Assembly: GCF_029278565.1 (NCBI RefSeq)
Contig: NZ_CP119559.1
Span: 682,001 to 746,000, forward strand
Direction of reading: 5' to 3'
Length of the DNA stretch: 64,000 nucleotides
Origin: Haloarcula halophila
GTDB taxonomy: Archaea > Halobacteriota > Halobacteria > Halobacteriales > Haloarculaceae
Shown here: positions 51,082 to 58,816 of the stretch, piece by piece
Layout: each line of letters opens with the position of its first letter
Position numbering within the stretch: position 1 is the stretch's first letter
Program-made: the position numbers and the translations under genes
Notes under the pieces: model-generated
What the model saw: the letters and a program-made list of their open reading frames with translations, nothing else
Told to the model about the DNA's origin: nothing
Databases searched by the model: none

Positions 51082-51825
51082 ATGACTCGGAAACGCGCAG
51101 GTCTGGCCGCCCTGTTCGGGGTCGCGTTGCTCGCGCTGATCGCCGAGCCGGCCGCTGCCCAGACTGCGGACTCGACGACGGAAAACCTCATCTGGGGACT
51201 GAACCAGAACCTCCTGTACGTCGCTCTCCCGATCACGGTTCTGGTCGAGGGTATCCTGATCTACACCGTCTGGCGGTTCCGCAACAAGGAAGAACCGCTC
51301 CCGACGATGGAGAACCGCCGGCTGGAGATCACTTGGACCGTCGCGACGGCCGTCATCCTGCTGTTCGTCGGCGTTGCCTCGTATCAAGTGATGGCGAGTC
51401 CGTACGTCACTGCTGAGGCGGGCAGTGGGGCCGACCTCCCTGAACAGACCGAACACATCGAGGTCCAGGCCTACCGGTACGGCTGGTCGTTCTACTACAA
51501 CGGGTCGAGTTACCAGAGCGAGGCCGACGTGAACTCGGCGACGACCCTCCGGATGCCTGCCAATCAGGACGTGGTATTACATGTCACCTCCAGGGACTGG
51601 CTCCACGCGTTCCACGCGCCCGGGCTCGGACTGAAAGCCGACGCCTTCCCCGGACAGCACAACCGGATCAGGACACACGTGAACAACCCCGGAACCTACC
51701 AGCTCTACTGTGCCGAATACTGTGGCTCGGGCCACTCACAGATGCTCGGCGAGATCGTCGTGATGCCACAGGACGAATACGACCAGTGGGTTGCGGACCA
51801 ACAGAACGGCTCCAGCGGTAGCTAA
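51082..51825 (+). CDS. coxB: Cytochrome c oxidase subunit II
   Basis: 247-residue subunit that receives electrons at the CuA centre. A signal-like N-terminal segment (to A-A-A-Q, about residue 27) precedes two membrane helices and a periplasm-facing cupredoxin domain. The CuA ligands are complete: His in L-H-A-F-H-A-P, and C-A-E-Y-C-G-S-G-H-S-Q-M. The aromatic electron-entry patch reads Y-R-Y-G-W-S-F-Y-Y. In haloarchaea the donor is probably a blue copper protein (halocyanin) rather than cytochrome c (established for some species). Subunit I is not in the window. Confidence 0.96.
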   Translation: MTRKRAGLAALFGVALLALIAEPAAAQTADSTTENLIWGLNQNLLYVALPITVLVEGILIYTVWRFRNKEEPLPTMENRRLEITWTVATAVILLFVGVASYQVMASPYVTAEAGSGADLPEQTEHIEVQAYRYGWSFYYNGSSYQSEADVNSATTLRMPANQDVVLHVTSRDWLHAFHAPGLGLKADAFPGQHNRIRTHVNNPGTYQLYCAEYCGSGHSQMLGEIVVMPQDEYDQWVADQQNGSSGS

Positions 51826-52346
51826 TCCGGCCCGACTCCTCCCGTTTTCACCGCCGAGGTATACGACTCTTCTGAAGGAATCGAACCGGCTAGACCTCGG
51901 TTTCGGTACACAGAAGCGAGTTGGGAGTTCGCTGACCATACGCTCTCGCCGGTTTATATCACCGAGGCGGCGACCGACTCACGTCAGCGGCCACGCACCA
52001 ATACAGCAGCCAGTGAAAACCACTGCACACCCGCCCGCACGACGGCAGTTCGATCGGTGTGGAAATCGGTTCAATTGTTACGATAGGACGCCTACGGCGA
52101 TGGGCCACTTGTCGACCCCTCGCTCCGAGACGCCACCCCCGAAGTCGACGGCCGCGATCAGCCCGGACCGGTCGTCGGAGAACCTGATGACGGTCGACGG
52201 TCCGGAACCGGACGACGCCAGGGACAGTCCAGCGCCGCCTCGTGTGACAGCTGACGATGGCCACGCGCTTCCGGGAAGCCGACCGGACGACCGTCGGAGG
52301 GTAGCACTACGAGAGGCGTAGCGATGGCCCGGAGAAGACAGGCCGA
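51826..52346. other. 521-bp gap without a convincing gene
   Basis: Open frames here (for example 51791-52321 plus) have unsuitable composition, being rich in Arg, Pro and Ser. A strong TATA-like GTTTATATC at 51952-51960 is followed by no good CDS, so a non-coding transcript is possible. On the minus strand a start-less frame at about 52080-52300 reads partly like protein (S-D-D-R-S-G-L-I-A-A-V-D-F-G-G-G) and could be gene debris. Confidence 0.5.
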
Positions 52347-53114
52347 TCAGCTACAGACGTTGACCGTCGCGTAAACGTTGCCCGTGTTCGTGACCTGGAT
52401 CCCGATCCCCACGCGGTTCGCGTTCTCCAGGGTCAACCGATCGCGGTAGATGTCCGAGTTGTTCCAATCCTCGACCAATGCGTGGGCGACCTGCGTGTCG
52501 TTGCCGTGGAACCGACGCTGGCCCTTGTCCGTGTAGGGCTGTCCGGCGACCGTCTTGCCGATTGCCTCGAATCGGTTGTTGTCCGCAGACTCGATGTAGC
52601 CGCCGCCATCCGATCGCATCTCACAGCGCCCGTAGAGGTTGTTGTTCCGGTACCGATCGGCGCTTGACTGGCCGTCGATCGTATGGACGACCCGCCCCTC
52701 GCGGGCCATGGCCTCACTGTGGCTGTCGGCCATTCGGCGGAGTTGGTCCGACGTGGCACCGCTGGCGGAGAGGTTGTCGAGCCCCGCCGCCTGTCGTTCG
52801 GCGTTGATGTACTGGAGGACGTGATCGGTAATGTTCTGTTCGTTGAACGACCGCGCAGGAACGGTCGTATACTGTGCCGTCATGGTCGGCGTCGGCGTTC
52901 CGGTCGCTGTCGATGGCATCGCCGTGGGGCTCTCCGTGGGCTCGCTCGTCGGTGTCGGCGTCTCCTCACCGGGCGAGACGACACCCGATCCGGACGCACC
53001 GCCGATTTGCATCCCGATGAGGACACCGATACCGACTGCAGCCAGGAGGACGATGATACCCACCCCGAACGCAGCTTTGTTCACCATTCTCCTGCTCTGT
53101 TTGATACCATGCAT
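52347..53114 (-). CDS. CAP-domain (SCP/PR-1) membrane-anchored protein
   Basis: 255 residues. A single N-terminal membrane helix ([20 protein letters not shown]) is followed by a Thr-Pro stalk and a CAP domain of about 150 residues on the cell surface. The CAP domain has [20 protein letters not shown], the second His region [12 protein letters not shown], and G-I-G-I-Q-V with a C-terminal Cys. Three Cys may give a disulfide. Starts at 53114 (leaderless from an AAATAAAG box about 22 bp upstream) or 53087 are both possible. The role of archaeal CAP proteins is unknown. Confidence 0.82.
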   Translation of the reverse strand: MHGIKQSRRMVNKAAFGVGIIVLLAAVGIGVLIGMQIGGASGSGVVSPGEETPTPTSEPTESPTAMPSTATGTPTPTMTAQYTTVPARSFNEQNITDHVLQYINAERQAAGLDNLSASGATSDQLRRMADSHSEAMAREGRVVHTIDGQSSADRYRNNNLYGRCEMRSDGGGYIESADNNRFEAIGKTVAGQPYTDKGQRRFHGNDTQVAHALVEDWNNSDIYRDRLTLENANRVGIGIQVTNTGNVYATVNVCS

Positions 53115-53211
53115 TGTAAGTCTACATACTTTATTTCCGATTCGGACGAGGCGATCCAACCGGTCAGTGGCCGTCGGAAAAGCACATAAGGCCCCGGAGA
53201 TCACACCAAAT

Positions 53212-53490
53212 ATGGTCGAAAACGTCATCTGGCCGGCGGCGTTCGACGCCCGGTGCTCCCGGAGCGACGGTCGTCGCGTCTCGCTGGATCTCGCCATCGA
53301 GGACCCGACTGTCGACGAGATAGCGAAGGCAGTCCAGCAAGTCGGGTACGACGCGGTGATCGAACGGGAGAAGTCGTATCCCCGCGAGCACGAGCAGCGC
53401 GGCTACGTCCTGGTCAAGAACGCCGACGACGCCACCAAGAGCGATCTGCTCGGCGCGGTCGCGGCTTACCTCCAGGTCCTCCGAGAATGA
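53212..53490 (+). CDS. srp19: Signal recognition particle subunit SRP19
   Basis: 92-residue RNA-binding protein that folds the SRP 7S RNA so that SRP54 can bind. The start V-I-W-P-A-A-F-D and the V-A-x-A-V-Q-Q-V-G-Y region with E-K-S-Y-P-R-E are typical. The Lys/Arg-rich stretches of other archaea are reduced, as expected in halophiles. An ACATAAGG box lies 22-29 bp before the ATG at 53212. The stop overlaps the gar1 start (ATGA). No 7S RNA gene was seen nearby. Confidence 0.94.
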   Translation: MVENVIWPAAFDARCSRSDGRRVSLDLAIEDPTVDEIAKAVQQVGYDAVIEREKSYPREHEQRGYVLVKNADDATKSDLLGAVAAYLQVLRE

Positions 53491-53714
53491 GACGCCTCGG
53501 CGAGGTCGTCCGGGTCGCACAGGGGCTCGCCATCGTGCGTTCGCCCGACGACAGCCACGCCGCCCTCGGGACGGAGGTTCTCGACGAACAGCTGACGGTG
53601 GTCGGAACCGTCGTGGACGTCTTCGGCCCGGTCGAGCGGCCGTTCGTCGCGGTCTCGCCCACCGAGGGGACCCACGTTCCCGGCCTGGTCGGAACGGCAG
53701 TGTACGCCCGCTGA
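53487..53714 (+). CDS. gar1: H/ACA RNA-protein component Gar1
   Basis: 75-residue beta-barrel protein of the H/ACA pseudouridylation complex, which helps substrate turnover on Cbf5. [13 protein letters not shown] and the strand [18 protein letters not shown] are the diagnostic core. The eukaryotic Gly-Arg-rich tails are absent, as in all archaea. It is translationally coupled to srp19, an arrangement found in other archaea. Confidence 0.93.
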   Translation: MRRLGEVVRVAQGLAIVRSPDDSHAALGTEVLDEQLTVVGTVVDVFGPVERPFVAVSPTEGTHVPGLVGTAVYAR

Positions 53715-53761
53715 CGAGCGGGTTCGTAACCCTCAAACCGAACGCCGCCGGAGTACGGCCC

Positions 53762-54781
53762 ATGGATACGCGCTGGCGTGTCGCCGCTGGCTGTGGACTC
53801 ATCGCCCTCATCTTCCTGTTCGTCCAACTCGGATCGCTGGCACTGGTCGAGCCGTTCAAGTCGGCCGGCTATCAGGCGGTCGAAGACCCGTCCGACCCGG
53901 CCAATAGTGTCCTCTACATCGGCGGCATCCTGATCGCGACGGCGGTGATGCTGCTGGCGTTTCGGTACGACGCTGACCAGTTCATCCGCAGCCTCATCAT
54001 CCTCTCGGGCGCGTGGCTGTCGCTGTACGTCTTCCGTGAACTCGTCCCCCCGTTCGTGACCGCAGGCGGCGTCAACGTCCTGGCAGTCGGCTGTTCGGCG
54101 CTGTTGGGGTTGGGCCTGCTGTTCTATCCGGAGTGGTACGTCGTCGACGCCGCGGGGGCCGTGATGGGGGCGGCAGCGGCTGGCCTGTTCGGAATCAGTT
54201 TCGGAGTCTTCCCGGCGCTGGTGTTGCTGACGGTCCTCGCGGTCTACGACGCGATCAGCGTCTACGGGACCGAACACATGCTGACCCTGGCCTCGGGCGT
54301 GATGGATCTCAAAGTCCCGGTGGTGCTGGTCATCCCGCTGACGCTGTCGTACTCGTTCCTGGAGGCGTCGACACCCGATCCGACGGCAGACGGGGACAGC
54401 GAGGCAGCGACCGACGAGTCCGTCGCCGATGTGACCGAGAGCGACGAGGCTGCCGACGCGGACGACGGGACAGCGCCCCTGGACCGGGACGCGCTGTTCA
54501 TCGGGCTGGGCGACGCGGTGATTCCGACAGTGTTGGTCGCCAGTGCAGCCTTCTTCGCACCGACGGGTGTCCGGACCGTGCTGGGAATCCCGTTGCCGGC
54601 CATGACAGCGATGCTCGGGACCTTCGTCGGGCTGGCGATTCTGCTCTGGATGGTACTGAAAGGACGGGCACACGCCGGCCTCCCGTTGTTGAACGGCGGG
54701 ACGATCGCCGGCTACGTCCTCGGTGCCACGGCAGTCGGGATCGGCCTGGTCGAGGCACTCGGACTCGGTCCGTACCTCTAG
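53762..54781 (+). CDS. Presenilin/signal-peptide-peptidase family protease
   Basis: 339-residue intramembrane aspartyl protease (family A22/PSH). The catalytic Asp163 lies in V-Y-D-A-I-S-V-Y and Asp251 in I-G-L-G-D-A-V-I-P. The third motif, usually P-A-L, reads L-P-L-L-N-G-G near residue 312. Nine hydrophobic segments are visible. An acidic 35-residue loop separates helices 6 and 7, where presenilin has its cytosolic loop. It lies 47 bp after gar1 on the same strand, close to srp19, suggesting a link to signal-peptide turnover (inference). Confidence 0.92.
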   Translation: MDTRWRVAAGCGLIALIFLFVQLGSLALVEPFKSAGYQAVEDPSDPANSVLYIGGILIATAVMLLAFRYDADQFIRSLIILSGAWLSLYVFRELVPPFVTAGGVNVLAVGCSALLGLGLLFYPEWYVVDAAGAVMGAAAAGLFGISFGVFPALVLLTVLAVYDAISVYGTEHMLTLASGVMDLKVPVVLVIPLTLSYSFLEASTPDPTADGDSEAATDESVADVTESDEAADADDGTAPLDRDALFIGLGDAVIPTVLVASAAFFAPTGVRTVLGIPLPAMTAMLGTFVGLAILLWMVLKGRAHAGLPLLNGGTIAGYVLGATAVGIGLVEALGLGPYL

Positions 54782-55785
54782 AGGGCCTGGAACGCGGCGC
54801 TGGCGGGCGTGAACTCGATCTCCGTCCCCAGTCCCGCCTCACGGGCGCGGTCGTAGAGTAACTTGCCGGCAGCAACCGTCTCGATAGCTGTTCCTCCGGA
54901 ATCGAAGACGGTGATGTCGTCTGGTGACGATCTGCCGACGGCGGACCCGGCGACGACGTCGCCCAGTTCGGCGTGGACGTGGTCGTCGTCGACGACCCCC
55001 GCTTCACGAGCAGCGATGAACGCACCGGCGTCCTGGTCGATGCGAGCCTCGAGATCCGGGACGTAGACTGCGCGTTCGATCGTCGTCGTATCCAGTTCGC
55101 GCTTCTCCGGGTGGTACGATCCCATCGCTGTAACGTGGGTACCGGGTTCGAGCAGGTCGCCGTCGAACACCGGTTCTGACGCGTCAGTGGCAGTGACGAC
55201 GGCGTCGGCGCCTTCGATCGCCGCGGCGGAACTAGCGACGGCAGCGACGGTCGCGTCGAGTCGCTCGTTCATCTCGGCTGCGAACGCCTCACGGTGTTTG
55301 GAGGTCGGCGAGTAGACTTCGACGCGGTCGAAATCCCTGACTGTCGCCGTCGCCAACAGTTGTCCGCGGGCCTGTGAACCACTTCCGATGACCGCCAGGT
55401 CCGAGATGTCCCGTCGTGCCAGCGCGTCCACGCCGACGGCACCGGCCGCCCCAGTCTTGAGCGGGTTCATCGCGGCGCCGTCGATCACTGCGAGGGGTTC
55501 GCCACTGTCGGCGTCGAAGATCGGGAGCGCGAAGTGGGCGTCACGCTGGCCGAACCCGGCGGCGTACGTGTATCCACCCATCGCTCCGGTGTCGGGAAGA
55601 ATCGCCAGATACCCCGTCAACATCCCGGTCGGGTCGTCGTTGAACAGCGTGGTTCGGGGTTCCGCCGGAGCCCCCTCTCCACGTTGGCGGTAGCCCTCCC
55701 GGACGGCGTCGACGTATGCCGCCGGTGTGGCCAGGTCACGGGTCTCCTCGCTCGTCAGAGAGAGTGCGCTGGAGTGAGAAGTCAT
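54778..55785 (-). CDS. Ornithine cyclodeaminase/mu-crystallin-like NAD-dependent protein
   Basis: 335 residues of the ornithine cyclodeaminase/alanine dehydrogenase family. The Rossmann loop L-A-V-I-G-S-G-S-Q-A-R-G-Q and the terminal D-S-G-G-T-A-I-E segment are normal. The substrate end is not. The conserved G-x-K-x-V reads G-G-Y-T-Y, so the catalytic Lys is Thr, and L-T-A-L-R-T reads M-N-P-L-K-T. It may be a different dehydrogenase or imine reductase. The ATG at 55785 is chosen because the longer frame to 55929 is out of character. It converges with the presenilin gene, overlapping by 4 bp. Confidence 0.85.
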   Translation of the reverse strand: MTSHSSALSLTSEETRDLATPAAYVDAVREGYRQRGEGAPAEPRTTLFNDDPTGMLTGYLAILPDTGAMGGYTYAAGFGQRDAHFALPIFDADSGEPLAVIDGAAMNPLKTGAAGAVGVDALARRDISDLAVIGSGSQARGQLLATATVRDFDRVEVYSPTSKHREAFAAEMNERLDATVAAVASSAAAIEGADAVVTATDASEPVFDGDLLEPGTHVTAMGSYHPEKRELDTTTIERAVYVPDLEARIDQDAGAFIAAREAGVVDDDHVHAELGDVVAGSAVGRSSPDDITVFDSGGTAIETVAAGKLLYDRAREAGLGTEIEFTPASAAFQAL

Positions 55786-55858
55786 ACAGCGACGTTTACC
55801 CGAGAGCGTCTTAATGCCACGGGACGGAGCAGCGTGGAGGAAATCGGGAAAGAACGGA

Positions 55859-56083
55859 TCAGTCTGCCGACTGAACCGGGTCGGCCGGTGACGGTTCGGG
55901 GTCGGTGGGCGTCGGGTCGACCGGCGCACGGACGAACATCGCGTGCCCGATGAGCGCGACGGCCACGACAGACGCCATCGGGATCGCAGTAGTCAGCGCG
56001 ACGCCGGAAATCATGAGCCCACCGGTGATTCCAGCCATCGCAAGCGGGATGAGACCGAGGATAAGATCGTAGTAACCCGTCAT
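55859..56083 (-). CDS. Small two-helix membrane protein
   Basis: 74 residues. Two hydrophobic helices (DLILGLIPLAMAGITGGLMIS and IPMASVVAVALIGHAMFV) are followed by an acidic, Pro-rich tail. A GTTATATAC box about 30 bp before the ATG at 56083 shows a near-leaderless promoter; a CTATG-GAT-CATAG dyad (56099-56111) lies between them. Similar short proteins are widespread in haloarchaea; function unknown. Confidence 0.65.
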   Translation of the reverse strand: MTGYYDLILGLIPLAMAGITGGLMISGVALTTAIPMASVVAVALIGHAMFVRAPVDPTPTDPEPSPADPVQSAD

Positions 56084-56488
56084 GATTGTGAATTATTCTA
56101 TGGATCATAGGTATATAACTGTTTCCCATAGGCACTGAATAACATTTCAGATACCTACATTGTACGATTTGAGATTGGTCCTGAAGGGTTTTCTATAACT
56201 TATGGAGTGCTTATTCCACGGAAACCGAATAGAGAGGTGCTCTCGCGGCTACGTTCCGCTCACGTTCGGTGATCCATCAGCACGGAAACCGGATTATCCG
56301 AGAGGGGGTACCAGAACAGGCGTCTCGGAGCTACTCTGTGTCGTTTTCAGGTTGTGAAAACGCCACACCCGTTTTAACCGTTCTGGCATCGTACTGTTTT
56401 TCGAGATGATAACTGGGGGAAGAGGCTTATTATGCAGGAAGACCAACCAAAGAATGGAGGGGCCGGAGTCAAGCCCCCCCGCAGACCT
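56084..56488. other. 405-bp AT-richer intergenic region with dyads
   Basis: No gene seen. This is the lowest-GC stretch of the window. It holds the promoter of the 56083 gene (TATATA at about 56112), a perfect CGTTTTCA-5 nt-TGAAAACG dyad at 56342-56362, and a GCTTATTATG box at 56423-56432 that probably starts the mRNA of the 56489 gene. The leader then contains GGGGC ... GCCCC, a small hairpin. Confidence 0.55.
56342..56362. promoter_or_regulatory. 8-bp perfect inverted repeat
   Basis: CGTTTTCA (56342-56349) and TGAAAACG (56355-56362) are exact complements with a 5-nt spacer, about 60 bp upstream of a TATA-like box. The position suits an upstream regulator site. A hairpin terminator is possible but no gene ends here. 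Confidence 0.45.
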
Positions 56489-56656
56489 ATGAGTACGAAC
56501 GCCACGGACGACACGAGTGAGGCTACTTCCGAGGAGGAGAGCCGCCGGTACGCGGAGCTACACATCGGCGACGAGGAGTTCGTCGTCTACGACCGGGAGA
56601 ACCACCAGGCCTGGGTCCAGTCGACAGTGTCGCTGGACGTAGCCGAACTCCGATAA
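56489..56656 (+). CDS. Small acidic protein, DUF7331-like
   Basis: 55 residues: an acidic, disordered N-terminal half and a compact C-terminal half (Y-A-E-L-H-I-G-D-E-E-F-V-V-Y-D-R-E-N-H). It resembles the short haloarchaeal proteins annotated DUF7331; that assignment is from memory. The ATG at 56489 is preferred to one at 56432, which falls in the probable box A. Function unknown. Confidence 0.6.
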   Translation: MSTNATDDTSEATSEEESRRYAELHIGDEEFVVYDRENHQAWVQSTVSLDVAELR

Positions 56657-56734
56657 TCCTGAACAGTCTGCGGGAGCCAGCGAACTCCGGACTCCCGTAG
56701 CCGTTCGGACCGTGACATCCACTCTAGAAGACGC

Positions 56735-57154
56735 TTATCGACCGAGGAGTAGCGACGCGATCCCACGCCACAGACAGAGCAAGCACCCGCCGACACCGAT
56801 CGAGACGAGTGCAAACGTCACGGCCGCATTCCCGTGGAACACCGTCGTCGCTCGAAGCGCCTGTGCGATCACGACCGCCAGGACCCAGCCGAGAAACGTC
56901 CATCCGAGCGCCCCGCGGATGGAGTCGATCGACGACTCCGCGTAGAGTCCACTGACGCCGGCGATCAGGACCCATCCTATCAAAAACGGGGCGAGAGTCC
57001 CGGCGACCCGACCGACGTCGACGAGGGGATTGAACCCGTGCGTATACTCGCCAGCGGCGACAAACAGCGTGATTGCCACGATATCGCCGAGGGCCAACAT
57101 GGCCGTCGTCATCGAGAACTCGATACGACGCTCACCGGCCGTCGAGACGCTCAT
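56735..57154 (-). CDS. DUF3054 family membrane protein
   Basis: 139 residues with four membrane helices and the DUF3054 pattern: L-A-L-G-D-I-V-A-I-T-L-F-V near the start, A-P-F-L-I-G-W in helix 2 and W-x-L-A-V-V-I-A-Q-A-L-R in helix 3. It is a family of bacteria and haloarchaea without a known role. The ATG at 57154 (MSVSTAGERR) precedes the first helix by about 15 residues. It diverges from the GNAT gene. Confidence 0.8.
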   Translation of the reverse strand: MSVSTAGERRIEFSMTTAMLALGDIVAITLFVAAGEYTHGFNPLVDVGRVAGTLAPFLIGWVLIAGVSGLYAESSIDSIRGALGWTFLGWVLAVVIAQALRATTVFHGNAAVTFALVSIGVGGCLLCLWRGIASLLLGR

Positions 57155-57229
57155 ACGCGACGTTCGTGAGCCACGCACTTCTCTCTCCCGTTTCCCAGGA
57201 TACAAACCACACGCCGGCGAGATGCGCGT

Positions 57230-57748
57230 ATGGAGTACGAACTGCTCGGATGGCCCGAGGACGGGCCGACGCTTCGGTTAGACCACGAGCAGTTCGCCTA
57301 CGCCGGGAAGTTCGTGATGAGTTCGACGGGGAAGGCCGTCTGCCGGGACGAGTCGGTGATCGGTGCCGCCGCGTTCGACCCGGACCGGACCGATCCGGGG
57401 ACGCTCTGTATCCGCTATGTCACTGTCCGCACGGATCGACAGGGCGCGGGAATCGGGGCACAACTCCTCGCGTTCGTCCGTGAGCGGGCGATCGACCGGG
57501 GATTCGACCGCGTCACGATCGGCGTCAACAACCCCTTCTCCTACCAGGCAGCCTATCGTGCTGGCTTCTGTTTCACCGGGACCGAGCAGGGCTTGGGCGA
57601 ACTGGAACTCGAATGGCCCGGCGATCGCTGTGTCGACGGCTACCAGGCGGGGCTCGACCTGTTCCGTGAACGCGACCTCTCGGAGGCCGAGGTGGCGTTT
57701 CTCAGCGAGAAGGCCGGATCGGACCCGCCGGAACTGGTCGACCGGTGA
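57230..57748 (+). CDS. GNAT-family N-acetyltransferase
   Basis: 172 residues. The acetyl-CoA-binding loop is R-T-D-R-Q-G-A-G-I-G-A-Q-L-L, preceded by strand beta-4 (L-C-I-R-Y-V-T-V). A-A-Y-R-A-G-F-C-F marks the C-terminal part of the fold. An N-terminal extension of about 55 residues and a C-terminal helical tail are extra to the minimal domain. Acceptor unknown. FEN-1 follows after 60 bp on the same strand. Confidence 0.86.
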   Translation: MEYELLGWPEDGPTLRLDHEQFAYAGKFVMSSTGKAVCRDESVIGAAAFDPDRTDPGTLCIRYVTVRTDRQGAGIGAQLLAFVRERAIDRGFDRVTIGVNNPFSYQAAYRAGFCFTGTEQGLGELELEWPGDRCVDGYQAGLDLFRERDLSEAEVAFLSEKAGSDPPELVDR

Positions 57749-57808
57749 CCGATCGAGAGCCACGGCCAGGACGGGGGATTCAAACCGCTGTCACCCGTAC
57801 CGCCGCCA

Positions 57809-58789
57809 ATGGGAAACGCTGATCTCCGGTCGCTTGCAGCCATCGAGGAGGTGTCGTTCGACGAACTGGGTGGGAGTACCGTCGCCGTCGACGCCCACAA
57901 CTGGCTCTACCGGTATCTCACGACGACGGTCAAGTTCACGAGCGATCACAAGTACACGACCGAGGACGGGACGGAGGTCGCAAACCTCATCGGCGTCGTC
58001 CAGGGGCTACCGAAGTTCTTCGAACACGACATCACGCCGGTGTTTGTCTTCGACGGCGCGGTGACCGATCTCAAAGACGACGAGGTCGAGAAACGACGCG
58101 AGCAGCGCGAACGCTACGAAGACCAGCTCGAAGACGCCCGAGAAAGCGGTGACACGGCCCGGGTTGCGACGCTCGAATCCCGGACCCAGAGACTCACCGA
58201 CACCATCGTCGAGACGACGCGAGAGCTGCTGGCGCTGCTTGACGTGCCGGTCGTCGACGCACCCGCAGAGGGGGAGGGACAGGCTGCCTACATGGCACGC
58301 ACCGGTGTGGTCGACTACGCTGGGACAGAGGACTACGACGCCTTGCTGTTCGGTGCCCCCCTGACACTCAGGCAACTCACCTCGAAGGGCGACCCCGAGT
58401 TGATGGATCTGGACGCGACGCTGGAGCGCCACGACCTGACCTGGGAACAACTGGTCGACGCTGCGATCCTGATGGGAACGGACTTCAACGAGGGGATCTC
58501 CGGGATCGGCCCGAAAACGGCGGTCTCGGAGCTGCAGGAACACGGCGACCTCTATGCCGTGCTCGACGCCCGTGCGGAACACATCGAACACGCCGACCGG
58601 ATCAGGAACCTGTTTCTGGACCCGGCTGTCACCGACGAGTACGACCTCGATCTGGAGATCACGCCCGACCTCGACGCCGCCCGGCAGTTCGTCACCGAGG
58701 AATGGGCAGTCGACCCCGACGAGGTCCGGCGCGGATTCGAGCGTATCGAGGAGTCGGTCGTCCAAACCGGGCTGGATCGCTGGAGCTGA
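57809..58789 (+). CDS. fen: Flap endonuclease FEN-1
   Basis: 326-residue structure-specific nuclease that removes 5' flaps in Okazaki-fragment maturation and repair. The N-domain (G-N-A-D-L-R, then [10 protein letters not shown]), the V-F-V-F-D-G strand, the [11 protein letters not shown] catalytic Glu region and D-Y-D-A-L-L-F-G followed by G-T-D-F-N-E-G are all present. The C-terminus Q-T-G-L-D-R-W-S is a PCNA-binding (PIP) box in which the last aromatic is Ser. The ATG at 57809 encodes the conserved MGNADLR start. Confidence 0.96.
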   Translation: MGNADLRSLAAIEEVSFDELGGSTVAVDAHNWLYRYLTTTVKFTSDHKYTTEDGTEVANLIGVVQGLPKFFEHDITPVFVFDGAVTDLKDDEVEKRREQRERYEDQLEDARESGDTARVATLESRTQRLTDTIVETTRELLALLDVPVVDAPAEGEGQAAYMARTGVVDYAGTEDYDALLFGAPLTLRQLTSKGDPELMDLDATLERHDLTWEQLVDAAILMGTDFNEGISGIGPKTAVSELQEHGDLYAVLDARAEHIEHADRIRNLFLDPAVTDEYDLDLEITPDLDAARQFVTEEWAVDPDEVRRGFERIEESVVQTGLDRWS

Positions 58790-58816
58790 GCCGGCTGTAG
58801 CTGCGGAGCCGACGGC

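Noticed and set aside
51791-52321. Plus-strand open frame of 176 codons after coxB
   Set aside because: Starts inside coxB. Composition is Arg/Pro/Ser-rich, without haloarchaeal acidity or any family pattern.
53414-54673. Minus-strand open frame of 419 codons
   Set aside because: Antisense to gar1 and the presenilin-family gene. Its product is rich in Arg, Gln and His and lacks any membrane or domain pattern.
56374-56565. Minus-strand 63-codon frame
   Set aside because: Crosses the 56489 gene in antisense and its probable promoter; no convincing start signal.
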